From: Tretioscincus oriximinensis
Taxonomy: Eukaryota > Chordata > Lepidosauria > Squamata > Gymnophthalmidae
Assembly (NCBI GenBank): GCA_022410635.1
Contig: JAJVDF010000003.1
Location: forward strand, 6,342,290 to 6,406,289
Direction of reading: 5' to 3'
Length of the DNA stretch: 64,000 nt
A program made the translations under genes and the position numbers. The stretch's first letter is position 1; every line of letters starts with the position of its first letter. Under the pieces are notes generated by a model. The model saw nothing but the letters and a program-made list of their open reading frames with translations. It made no database searches and was not told the origin of the DNA. Positions 31,029 through 42,300 of this stretch are shown here, one piece after another.

Positions 31029-32531
31029 AACGCCATCTCAGTGGTTCATTGGCTGCCAGATTGAGGGAGATCTCGTTTTGTGTTGATCCCATGGGCCTTG
31101 TCTTGTTGACCTGACCCTGTGTTGATTTTTGCCCTCCTACCCATCCATGGCACCTAGGACCACAGGCAGAGCTCACGAGTTGAGCAGGGAGAAAGTGGTC
31201 TCTGCCCAAGCAGGAAAGCCAACCTTATTTTCTATTATCCCTTCAGCCTTAAAACTGCACCTGTGGGTNAGCAACCTTGCCTCTCAGGCTGTTGTGCACC
31301 ACATTGCAGGGCTGTGCAAGAAGGCAACCTCCCTTCTATTGTGTTNCGTCTCCTTTCTTCTGGTTTAAAATAGTTCTCCTGAAGTTTTCGATAGACGCGG
31401 TTTCTGAGGGGGAAAAAGAATCAACTCTGCCACGTTGATGGTTGTGTCGAGGTTCCTGTTTGGAAGGTTTGATACTGAAGGGGTATGAAAGACAGGTGGT
31501 TTGTCCTAAAATGGCCAATCAGATTCCTCTGTTGATGTCTGGGCAGTGCAGATCAGCTGATTGGCCAATACAGGCTGCTTTTGAACACTGTGTCGAGTGT
31601 TAGAAAAAGGAACTTATAATCTGTAGTGATGATCTGTACTGATCCAGATATTCATTGGAGCAGCAACTGGCAAATTAGGTGTAGAAGAGGGAGACTTCGA
31701 ATATGAGCTGTTCCTTTTTGTATCCGTTTATGGGAGCCCAGATTTCACAGTAATTCAATCTGTGGATGGATATTTTCCTTCCACTCTCTGTTATCCCTTC
31801 CCTTCCCCCTATTTTCCGTCATCCCCTCCTTCCACATCCAAACGAGGAGGAACAAGAATAGCATATTCCAGCCTGAAAGATAGATCAGCCCAGCAGGAAT
31901 AGAAGTGTCATGGCAGTCAACAGGTGGTTTGCCAAGCAGCAGCAGCCCTTCCCCAGGACTGCACCTGCTGCAAGTGGGTCACAAAAGCCTGCAAATCGGT
32001 GTGATGCAGGGGAGAAGTTTCTGCCTGCACTTACCACTAACCGGGGAAAACTTTCTATTAAACAGGAAGCCAGTCTGCTGCCTTTGCAGAAAATCTCATT
32101 GCAAGCCATACAGTGTCTTGAAAAATCTTTTTTTCTTTAGGAAGTGTTTTTCTTCTTTTTGCTGCTGCATTGATATTTTTCTTTTTAAAGAGAAAAGCTG
32201 TGTACTTTTAATGCTTGACAATTAGCAGCCCTCCGTATATTGCTGGATGGTAAATCCCAGTTGCCCGCGAGGCTACTGCCGACTGGCAACAGAAAGAGGC
32301 CTGTGGAGAGCCGGGTGTGGCTGGAAGGTGGACCAATGAGGACTTTGCAGGCATGCTGCTGAAAGACTGGTGGAAGCAAACCATGGAATGTGACAGATTG
32401 GAGAAGGGCAGTGAAAGGGATTTTTCACTTTTGAGAATAAAAGTAATTTTCTGCAGTTAGAAAAAATATTTTCCTTGGAAGGTGGATAGAAGGAAAAAAA
32501 AAACTTTTGAGATAAGGGATTGCCAACCACA

Positions 32532-32628
32532 TGCAGTGTAGGCTATGGCCAGTCCCCATTTATCGCATCTGCACATGCCACTGTAGGCTGGGGTCTGCCG
32601 TAGTCTACACTAGCATGCGGACGGCAGT
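32532..32628. mobile_element. Short foldback repeat, family 3
   Basis: The left end ATGCAGTGTAGGCTATGGCC and the right end GTAGTCTACACTAGCATGCG are imperfect inverted repeats. The middle carries ACATGCCACTGTAGGCTGGG. Related stretches lie at 11222-11265, 30063-30125, 48167-48226 and 63352-63412. Confidence 0.6.
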
Positions 32629-33589
32629 CTTCTTCCAAGATAGATCCAAATTAAAGTCTAGTGCATAAAGGTCCTAAGAGCAGCCTGAAAGTGAAAGCTC
32701 CTTCCATTCCCTTCAGGACAGGGTGGCTCACTTGGCTATTTCCAGCTTCTTACAGGCTTGATTTCTGATGTATTCCAGTGACCTGAACTCCAAGGGTAGC
32801 TAGGAGGACACAGACCTCATGCCATTGTGCCTGTACCTTGTGTTATCAGAGCCATGACAGTCTATGTCTACCTTCCTTCCAGCAGCATGCAAGACACCAG
32901 TGGCTGCTCCCATGGAAATGGGGCAGGAAGCAAAAGTTCCTTCTGCCTTTGGGGATACGATTTCCATGTTAGCCGTTGACTTCACTCCATTTGCTGGAGA
33001 CAAAAGAATGTCGGAGCTCAAAGGTTACTCGTGGAAATATATTGATTTCCCCCCCTTCCTAATCTCTTTTGTGTTCTGTCTTTCTCTCTGATGGGACAAG
33101 AGCCAGGAATGTGATGTCATTACAAAAGAAATCAATGGTTTTATATGTGCCTATGTACAAATATACACAAAGAAATACAGAGCAATTGTACACGTGTTTT
33201 GAGTTTATAAAAAACAGAAAACAATAAATTTTAGTTGGGAAAGAAAGGCCTTCCTCTTATGTCATATGTTGCGAGACTTTGGGGGTGGGCTGGGGGTTTC
33301 ACAGGGTCTTTCTTCCACAGCCCTTGTGAGGTGATGCCCCTGGGCAGGTGAGTACTGACAACCCTGGATTGGGTGACTACATGCATTTAATGCTACCAGG
33401 GAGAATGCTAAGGGCATCTGCTGCCACCTGCAGATAAGAAGCTAAAATGCACTTAGGAATCCTGCATCGTTTCACTATCTGACCCGATACTTTTTTTTCA
33501 ATCATCAGTGTATATGAGCAAAAGTATAGAATACTACCATAAACCAGGCCAGACAACTAGGCTTCTTCCAGCATTTAAAGTTCCTGCCA

Positions 33590-34110
33590 CTTAAGCATTT
33601 GGAGTTCATGCCAAACTTGGAGCTCTCCAAGGAGTAACCTTGATATGACATGGGTCACTTTTGCAAGGGACTTCTAAGCCCTCTTGCTCAATTCAGGATC
33701 CATTAAACTGTCCCAAATATATAGCTACCCAGCCTCTGTGTGAAGACTTCCACTGAAGAAGGACCCATTACTTCCTGTGCTAACCTGGTCCACTCAATGT
33801 CAGAAAGATGTTTTGATATCTAAGCCTATATCTCCTCTTTTGCAGTTTCATTGCATTGCTTTTAGCCCTTCCCTGAGCCAAAGAGAGCAAGGCTGATCCC
33901 TCTCTGCCTTGTGGCAGCCCTTCAGATATTTGTAGGCAACTACCAGGTCTCCTCTCAGCTTTCTCCTTAGGGACTAAACATCCCTAGATTCCTAATTGGA
34001 CATGGTTTCTGGACCACTCATTACATTTATGATGTTCCTTTGAAATTGCTCCAGTTTAGCCATGTCCTTTTTAAACTGGTGCCCACAATTGAACACAGGA
34101 TTCTGAAACT
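33590..34110 (-). repeat. CR1 LINE 3' fragment, reverse
   Basis: Plus-strand blocks: CAGGATCCATTAAACTGTCC, ACCCAGCCTCTGTGTGAAGA, GTGGCAGCCCTTCAGATATT, AGGTCTCCTCTCAGCTTTCT. These are reverse complements of the CR1 tail, with the upstream part to about 34100. Confidence 0.83.
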
Positions 34111-35373
34111 TTTGGGACCTCATAGTCCACGGTATTCTTGCTCTTGACAGCATATTGCTAGTTTTCCTGTCCCCTTGGCTCCATTTACGCCTGGCCTGCT
34201 CTGTTTTCCCTCCTGGTTTCATTTCCTCAAAACCTAAAGACACCATCCACAGCCATTCCAGAGTTTCTGAAAAACAGGCATGGCCTTTCCTGGAAGTTGA
34301 AATGCCGACTCTCCTGATGGCAAAACTGAAGCTGCTCCTGTTGGGCTGCTACCTGCTGCTTTAAATATTCTGTTTTGTAGTAGCTCTACTGTATGTCATG
34401 TTCTGTTTTATTTTGAATATTATGATTTGGGTACATTTTTTAAATGTTGTAAACCACCTTGATCAATACGTTTTAGGAAAGGTGCTATACAAATAACATC
34501 AATGAATGAATGTACTTTGTTTTCCAGAGCTATGCTGAGTTATGGCTACAGGGAATCCTATTCACAGAAAAGGTCTTGTGCGTTGCATTTACAGACTGAA
34601 GTCCCAGAACTGGTCAAAGAAGAGTGAATATTCCCAGTTCTCAGGCCTTTTGCTTAGTTGTCCCAGCATTTATGTCTTAGCACATGCAGCTGTTCAACAA
34701 TATTTTTAAAGAAGATTAATTTGTAAAAAGTGTGTATTTACTCTTAGATACGAAGATCAAATAGACTAGAAAAAATATCCCTGTTAAAGCTCCTTCTCTC
34801 CAGCTGCCAAAGGGAATTTTTCAACAGTCAGAAAAAGTCAAGATGCCTTCATGGTGTCTTGTGGCTTCATAGCACCAGAAACCGTGGATCAACGTTTGTT
34901 GTCAATAAAGGTTCCTTTAAAAGGACAGTGCTGTTGACCTGTGAACTCTTCCAGTTGTCCATCTATTATATCTAAAATGGTTTTTTCATACACCAAATTC
35001 TGTACACTTTGATAGCAAAAATCTGGCACTGAGGTCTTGCAGTAATTTGAAGGTCTGGGAGAACTTCAGTGATAACCAAAATGCTTCACTAGGTAGCTCC
35101 TAGTGGTAGCTCCTCTTGCTCGTGGCCCAAAGTTGCATGGAATGGTACAGGACAGAGTGGGAAGTTTCTGTAGCCCTTTATGCACATACGTAGGAATCCA
35201 GTTTAAAGATTCATATCATTTATGATGGGACTAGTGATAATCTGGATGAGATTCACACTCAAAATCCCTATAAACTGGAATAGTGGCAGATCACATTACA
35301 CATCTGTATCTGGTACCATCTAATCTGGATTAAGTATGCATTGAATCTGTTGTAGCATATGCGCTGTCTCAGT

Positions 35374-35379
35374 TTTAAT
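35374..35379 (-). terminator. Possible HSPA12B polyadenylation signal ATTAAA
   Basis: On the minus strand, ATTAAA lies about 280 bases past the stop. It is the common variant of AATAAA. Other candidates further downstream cannot be excluded. Confidence 0.35.
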
Positions 35380-35657
35380 GCTGCCCAACCTGCCACAGCG
35401 GATCTATATCAAGCAAGACTGGATTTAGTCTACAGATTTAGCACCATAACTGCATTAAAGGGCTTGTATCTGCCTGGCTGATGGATCTGTGTCTGGAGAG
35501 CAGTTTCTGGTGAAGGCTGTTGCTGCCTTCTTCTGGCAGAGCCCATATCTACAGGTGTGTTTCTGGCTGTGGCTCACGGTTGGCCTTTCAACACCAGGCA
35601 GTTTCTCCAGGGCAAGGAGAAAAGGAAATACGAGGTTTGCATTACTTCCTCCACCCC

Positions 35658-36301
35658 TCAGTTGGAAAGGAAATCTATGGCAGCGCGCACGGTCTTTGAG
35701 GTCTGGACATCCATGGCGGTCACTTTTATTTCGGTGTCACCAAACTGCATGCTGGCCCGGATCTCCCGGCGGTTCTTCTTAGACCCACCGGACTCTTGCA
35801 GCTCGTCCAAGTCGAGGCTGATGGTTCCGCACTTCCTCACTCCGGGGTCAGTGATGTAGACCACGTCGTCTGTAGCGGAGCAGTAGACGTTGATGATGAT
35901 CTTGCGCTGCCCTACCCGTGCAGGGCAGTAGCTCCTCTGCACCACCTCGCCCAGGGCCACAGACTGGTCCACAGAGACAAACTTCTCAAAGATGTCAGTG
36001 CACCAGTTCTTGCCTTCCTTCACCAGGAGCTTTTCCTTGGGGTGCTTTCCTTCCACAAACTTGTTCAGCACGCCCACCCCATAGGTCAGGGGGGAGCGCC
36101 TTACCCGGACAATGGTGGGGTCCAGGCCGAAGAGCACGGCTCCCTTCAGAATGGTCAGCCCCACGTCCTGAGGGATGATGACACGGCAAATACTGCTGAA
36201 AGCTGATTGGACGGCATGCTGGAGCATTGCTGACTCAGCAAATCCTCCCACCAAGAAGAGGAACTTGATGCCTTGGACTTCAGGTTTCTTTATCAAGTTG
36301 T
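35658..36301 (-). CDS. HSPA12B: HSPA12B terminal coding exon (adenosine motif and C terminus)
   Basis: The acceptor CCCCACAG precedes 36301 and the stop TGA is at 35660-35658. The exon encodes the adenosine motif region [20 protein letters not shown], then [58 protein letters not shown] and [15 protein letters not shown], ending IDFLSN. It carries about a third of the protein. A start-like TTG lies two codons inside the exon, but the real reading continues from exon 11 through a split Asp codon. Confidence 0.97.
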
Positions 36302-39300
36302 CTGTGGGGGAGTAGAGAACAGGGTAAGTTAGGTCAGCTGGGGACTAAGGCCACGTTGTCTAGCAGTCAAATATATACTTCCAAAAAGAGTACTTAGAAA
36401 CTAAGTTATNGTAGGACCTGATCACACATGGGTTTTTAGGAGGAGGGGAGAACTTATACTCTACTTTTCTCAGCCTACAGCTTATGTAACCATCTGTTGT
36501 CTTTACAACAGACAAGTAGCTAGGGATGAGAGAGCTCCAAAGAACTAAGACTAGCCTAAAATCAACCAGCTAGTTGCACGTGGAGTGTGGAATTGAGTTG
36601 GAAGCCTTGCAGATAAGAGTCCAACACTTTAACCACAAGACTAAACTAGGTCTCATATGACTCCACATATAACAATATATATAAGGCTAGCTATGGATAA
36701 TGTACATGGAGAATTATCAAGAGAATGATAAANATTGAAGAACAGTTGGTTTTGATACTTTGCTTTTTTCAATCCAAAGAGAATCAAAGCAGTTTCCATA
36801 TCCTTCTGTAGAACTGTGACTCTATCCAAGGGTCACCAGCTTGCTTCATGGAGGAATGTAGAATTGAACCGGGGGGCTTCCAGATAGGAGTCTGACACGC
36901 TAATAATAAGGCCAGACTGGCTGTCCTTAAACCATCATGAATCTTGAGAACTATACTGAAAACAAAAACAAAAAACCCCACCAATTTTGAACTGGCTGAA
37001 AACTAGGAGAAACAGAAGGAGATATAGAGGGTTTTTAAAACTGATTTAGTCCAGTTCTTCAGGACTGAAGATGATTTAAAACCAGGTACATAACTAGGCC
37101 ATAAATAGAGAAAGCGGCTCAGTCCCTATGTCCTCACTAGAAGTAGGGATAGCAAACCACTTTTGTCCCTCTGCCAAGAAAACTGCATTGTGATCTATGA
37201 AGACTGGAAGGGGGTGTAGCCCAGTGGTAGAGCAAACAGTTTGGAAAGCAGAGGTCTGCCAGTTCAATTCCATCATACCCTGGAAGCATGAAATAGTTTC
37301 TGTATCTTATAAAAGGAGTAATGCAGTCATCATCCCTCCCTCCCTTCCTTTTTTAAAGTACTTTTCTAACACAATCCTTGCCAAGTGGAAGTAGATTATT
37401 TTTGCTGTCAGATAAACCCAGTTAGGGCTTTCTAGAAGACCTCTTTGTACGCACAGGTGATCAAGGTTGCAACTAGAGTGGGGAGGCAAAAGGGTAAAGA
37501 ACTGACAAGGCATCAAAGTGGAGGAGGCGCTCGAGTCAATGTTTGCCCAGAATCCTGTTGCAGGCCTGTAAGTGGGTAAGGCAGCCATCTGGCCAAGCAG
37601 ACCCCTGCACTGCTTACATAGGGACCCAAGCAGAGGCCTGGTAGAGGTGGGTGGGCTACAGTTTTCTCTGCAGAAACAAAAGTCACAACGTGGGCCACCA
37701 AAGGCTAAAATAGTGGAGACTCACCAATATGGTTAACAATCTGGCTGATGGTTGGCTGGAAGAGATCGTTCATGGCTTCAGGTGACATTCGCAACATCCC
37801 TTGTGAGGACCACTTTACCAGGTTCACACTGCAAAAGAGGACTGAGGTCAGGAAGAGTTCTGCAGTTCATTGGCCTGCTTATTGACAAGGCGATTCCTAG
37901 AGGAACCTGCTGGATCAGGCCATGGCCTATTTCGTCCACCAGTCTGGGGAGAGGGGGGGGGATCACTTTCTCACACCCATTAAAGGGGTAATGCTCTATC
38001 CTGTTTTATATGTGGGAACATTAACCCTATGAATTTTGGGTAAAGTTAATGGCTTCCTCATGCAGAGAATCAAGCTTCATGACAGAATCTCATGAGGCGC
38101 TTGAGTTTGGTGTGTGTATGAAGAATTTGGTGTACTTCATGGGTTTGCGTTTATTAGAGAAAAAAAGAATGCAGATGAATGGAATGTCAAGAAAAACATC
38201 TTGGGCAAGCAAATGGCAAAAACTCATAGCCTTCAGTACAAGTAATGGGAGCCAGTTTGGTGTGGTGGTTAGAGTGTGGGACTCTTATCTGGTAGTCTCC
38301 CGGTTCGATTCCCCACTCCTTCATGGAGCCAGCTAGGTGACCTTGGGCCAGTCACTGTTCTTTGAACTCTCTCAGCCCCACCTGCTCCACAGGGTGTCTG
38401 TTGTGGAGAAAGAAGCAAAAGCTATGTGCGCCACCCTATGGTAGGCCGCCCTGAGTCCTTNGGGTATAGGGAGGGATATAAATACAAATAAATAAATAAA
38501 TAAATAATATAGCACTGACTCAAGCCATCATAACGTTCTTCGAACACAGAAATGTTATCTAAGTTTTATTCAGTATTAAGATTAAGCTCTTTTTGTTCAA
38601 CGTATCTGTGGTGGTGTGTGTATTTCTTTCCCACGTGACTGTCCTGCCTATGGCTATGTGTTGTTGCAGAAATAAAAAATGTATAAAACAAAACAGAAAG
38701 CACGAAGAACAGAAGTTTGGGGGTGTTGTGTGTTGCAAGGCCTTGGACCCATGGAGGAGCAAGATAGTGAAACATCTGCTACCTGCTGCGCTTCAGTGCC
38801 GTCTCCACATTCTGCCCTCGGTGCTTACGATAGAAGTCGATGAAAGAGAAAGGCAGGGAGATGTTGAGGGGATTTGCACGATGGGGAGCTGCCGTCCGCT
38901 TCCGGGCCTCAAAGGCAATGGTGAGGTCGACCCAGGCAGCCGGGCGCTTGGCTTTGAAGGTGGCAATAAAGTCCTCTCCAAAGATCTGGCACAGGAGCTT
39001 CTCAAAGGCAAGATCCACTCCCACCGCTCCATACGGGCCACCTGGAACACAAAGCCAGGCGCTTCACTTGGTGACCCGATCTCACGGTCTCAGTTATCAA
39101 GTAGAGTGGATCATTTGATGCATCCACCTCAAATAACTACTACATTTCAACATATATACCAGAGTATATTTTGTTAATGACACATAGTGAATATATTCAG
39201 GGAACGTTCTATATTCATCATGTTCTTTACCTTGTAATGAAAATTACTCCCCTCCCCCATTGAACAGTGCAACATTACCCAGTGTAACAAATGAGTAAAG

Positions 39301-42300
39301 AAGTGTGTTTATAGAAGTAAATGCAGAATTTGCTTAGAGAACTTTGCCAAGCACCAAAGTGTTCCACTCAATACTGATTACCTGTGTAGAATATTAAGGT
39401 TCCCAGATAAATCCAGGATAGAGTCTTGTACCTTTAATGGCCATGAAAGAGAGGATTTTCACCAGGGCCAGCTTCCAAAGCTTNCAGATCCTAGAGGATG
39501 TGTATGTCACATTCATTAAAGGTGCAAAGATGTATCCCGGATTTTATGTGGGAACTCTGCAATAAAAGCAATGGCAGGCCCTGAAAATGAGGCAGGAATG
39601 CTGTTTCCACAGCCACAGCCAAGAGCAAATAAGCTTCTTCCTCACTGAATATATAAAGTGGTGATGCCTAGTGTGTCCCTCAGGGGAAAGATACTCCACT
39701 AAGGAGGCCCTGATCTATGTTTTTAAGGACCTTTGCTCTACACGATCATTGACATATTTTGGCAGGCTATCCATGTTCCACAAATGGCAATCTCTTGCAT
39801 TACAGGNTTTTTTTAGAGAGTACTAAACCATGCAGCACTAGGCAATCTTTCATGTTCATAAACAACTGTGTGCTCAGCTCCAGCTCAGTTCGGTCAACTT
39901 CTGTCATTGAAGCGCCTGGTCAATTAAATAATTAAACNACACTGAAACAGCAGCAGAAGAGTGTTCAGCGTCACTTGGCATCATTGCCTTTGCCCATTAA
40001 CTATGCAAAATGCACTAAATTAACTACTGGATTTTAAAGAAGTAGCTATGTTAGTTTGGGTTAGGAATGTGTAGCCAGAGGGTCTCATGACACCTCATCC
40101 ACTGATAAGAAAAAGGGAGGCAGCATGAGATTTCAATGCATCTGAAGTAGTCAACTTCATTACTGGCCTGTATATTACAGAAACTGCCACAGTCATGTCA
40201 GAATTTACTCTGAAATCCAAAATGCTGATCCTGTTCTTGCTTTTGGAGTTCTGTTTATAATTCTAAGCAACGTCTCCCGACACAAGCAATAGTCTGCAAC
40301 CAGCGACCACTTTCATTTAGCTTTCCAGTGCGACATTTTCTTGGTATTTCACATTTAATCACTAGATGGCAGTTTAGCCTAAGAATAGTGGAAAGAAAAC
40401 TCAGCTTCAAAACCACTGGAACTTGGGGACAATGGAATTTGGTGGGTTCTGTTCATTATCTGTTTTTTTTTTTTATTGCTTCCTTTCTTCCAGGTAGGAT
40501 TCCCACATAAAATCCAGGGAAGAGTTTTGGATCTTTAATGAATATGAAAAAATGAAGCTGCACCTCGTGAAAAGTCCTTTCTTTCATAGCCATTGAAGTC
40601 CAAAGCTTTAACCTGGATTTTATGTGGGATCCCTTTTCCCAAGAAGCAAGACACCATGAAGCTGGGCTGTACAGCTTTTGGTGCCAGGGAAGAACAGATT
40701 AGGGTGTGCAAAATGGTTCAGAATTGTCAATGGTCAGTTTGAACCAGTCTGCTTGTTTACTTCTAGCTACCACATTCTTATCTTTCCACATTCTTTCCCA
40801 AGGGAAACTGCATTTGTTATGATTTAGAAAGAACAGTGATGTGCGCATGTTTGACTCTGTCAGTTGCTGTATCAGATATAATTGCATTCCATTTTTTACT
40901 CTTGCTATAATGACTTGCTTTGAATGAATCTTGCAATGGTCACTTAAATATACCAAGGGTCCAATCTATATAGTCTTTGCTATTGTGATTGTTGACTTTG
41001 GACTATAAATAAAGCCTTGTATTCTTCCATTAGGACTGATCTCCTGTGTATGGACTTTATTTTGTACTAAAAAGCTTTACTTTAAATCTTCAAACAACAG
41101 GGTTCAAACACTCCCTATGCACTGTGCTAATACTGGATCAGTACCAGAATAGAGTTGGAAGCGACCTCCAGGGTCATNGGNTCCAACCCNCTGCTCAATG
41201 CAGGATTCATTAAATCATCCCAGACAAATGACTATCCAGCCTCTGTTTGAACTGAACCCTAATAAGAAGACTCCTATCTGCCATTCACAGAGAGCCTCTG
41301 AGTCCTTGGGGGAAAGGTGTAGCAGCCACTAAATACGTTTTCAAACATGTCCTTGCTCTTTCCTGTGGAGTCCCACAGAAGTGTGTTGTCTCCCATTTTG
41401 CAATGCACCCTGTTCCTTCACATTTTTGCAGTCCAAGTTCTGGCACTGAAAACAATTCTTGCATCTTTGTGCTCCACAGACTGAACTCTAGGAGAACAAT
41501 TTTTCAGCTAATCTTTCCAGATTGTCACTGTTTGTTTGCTTTACTAAATTCAGGAATACAATAACATGCAAAAAAAATATACACATTTGGTATGTAAAAA
41601 CAACGGTTAAGCTAAGATACAGCCTTCATTCTTTCTGTTCCCGGACTATAAGCAGGAATACTTTTGACTAGAGAGAAGGAAGAAAATGTTCTCCCCAGTC
41701 ATAGGATGGAGATGGTTCTTAGCAACTATCATCTGAAGGTAAGTTTGAGAAAACTTAGTGGTTAATGTTCTAAGAATGGAGCAGAGACAAATACAAAGAG
41801 GAATTGGATTGAAATTAGGCTTAAANAAATTTAAATATCTGGGGATCTGGATAACAAAAAACTTCAATAAATTGATAAATATAAATTACAACCTGATATG
41901 GAAGAGGTTTAAAAAAGATTTTTCAGGAAGACCCACAAAAAATGGAATTTGCTAACAAGAATAAGAATTGTTAAAATGCTAATTCTACCCAAATTTATCT
42001 ATATGTTCTAGACTCTTCCAATATCCATACCACAGGGGAAATTAAAAGAATGGGAAATTGGTATAAAGAATTGGGTATTAGATAACAAGAGGAATAGGAT
42101 CCCAAATAAAACATTATTTTCAACAAAGGGGGAATTGGGTGGGGTCTTGTGTGTTTACAAACGTATTCAGAAGCTTTCCAATTAGTGAATTTATTAGATC
42201 TAGAATTTAACGAAGAATATCAACCAAAGAAGATGAAAAGGAAGTTAAATATAATGCAGAATAAATCAATAATGCCTCTAATAGTCCAAAAGAAAATTAT

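Larger units (their letters stand above)
31029..35373. other. Spacer between ADISSP and HSPA12B 3' ends
   Basis: About 4.3 kb between the two convergent polyadenylation regions. It contains a short foldback copy (32532-32628) and a reverse CR1 fragment (33590-34110). No coding exon, tRNA or other gene is recognised; 31130-32500, 32640-33580 and 34115-35370 are unassigned. Confidence 0.65.

Noticed and set aside
30655..31209. 184-codon minus-strand open frame over the ADISSP last exon
   Set aside because: It overlaps the conserved ADISSP exon in antisense, includes an N and a LINE tail, and shows no family signature.
35796..36206. 136-codon plus-strand open frame over the HSPA12B last exon
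   Set aside because: It is antisense to strongly conserved HSPA12B coding sequence and matches nothing recognisable.
37205..37300. Possible tRNA gene from A- and B-box-like sequences
   Set aside because: No acceptor stem or full cloverleaf closes, and similar heads recur at 54160-54455; it fits a tRNA-derived SINE.
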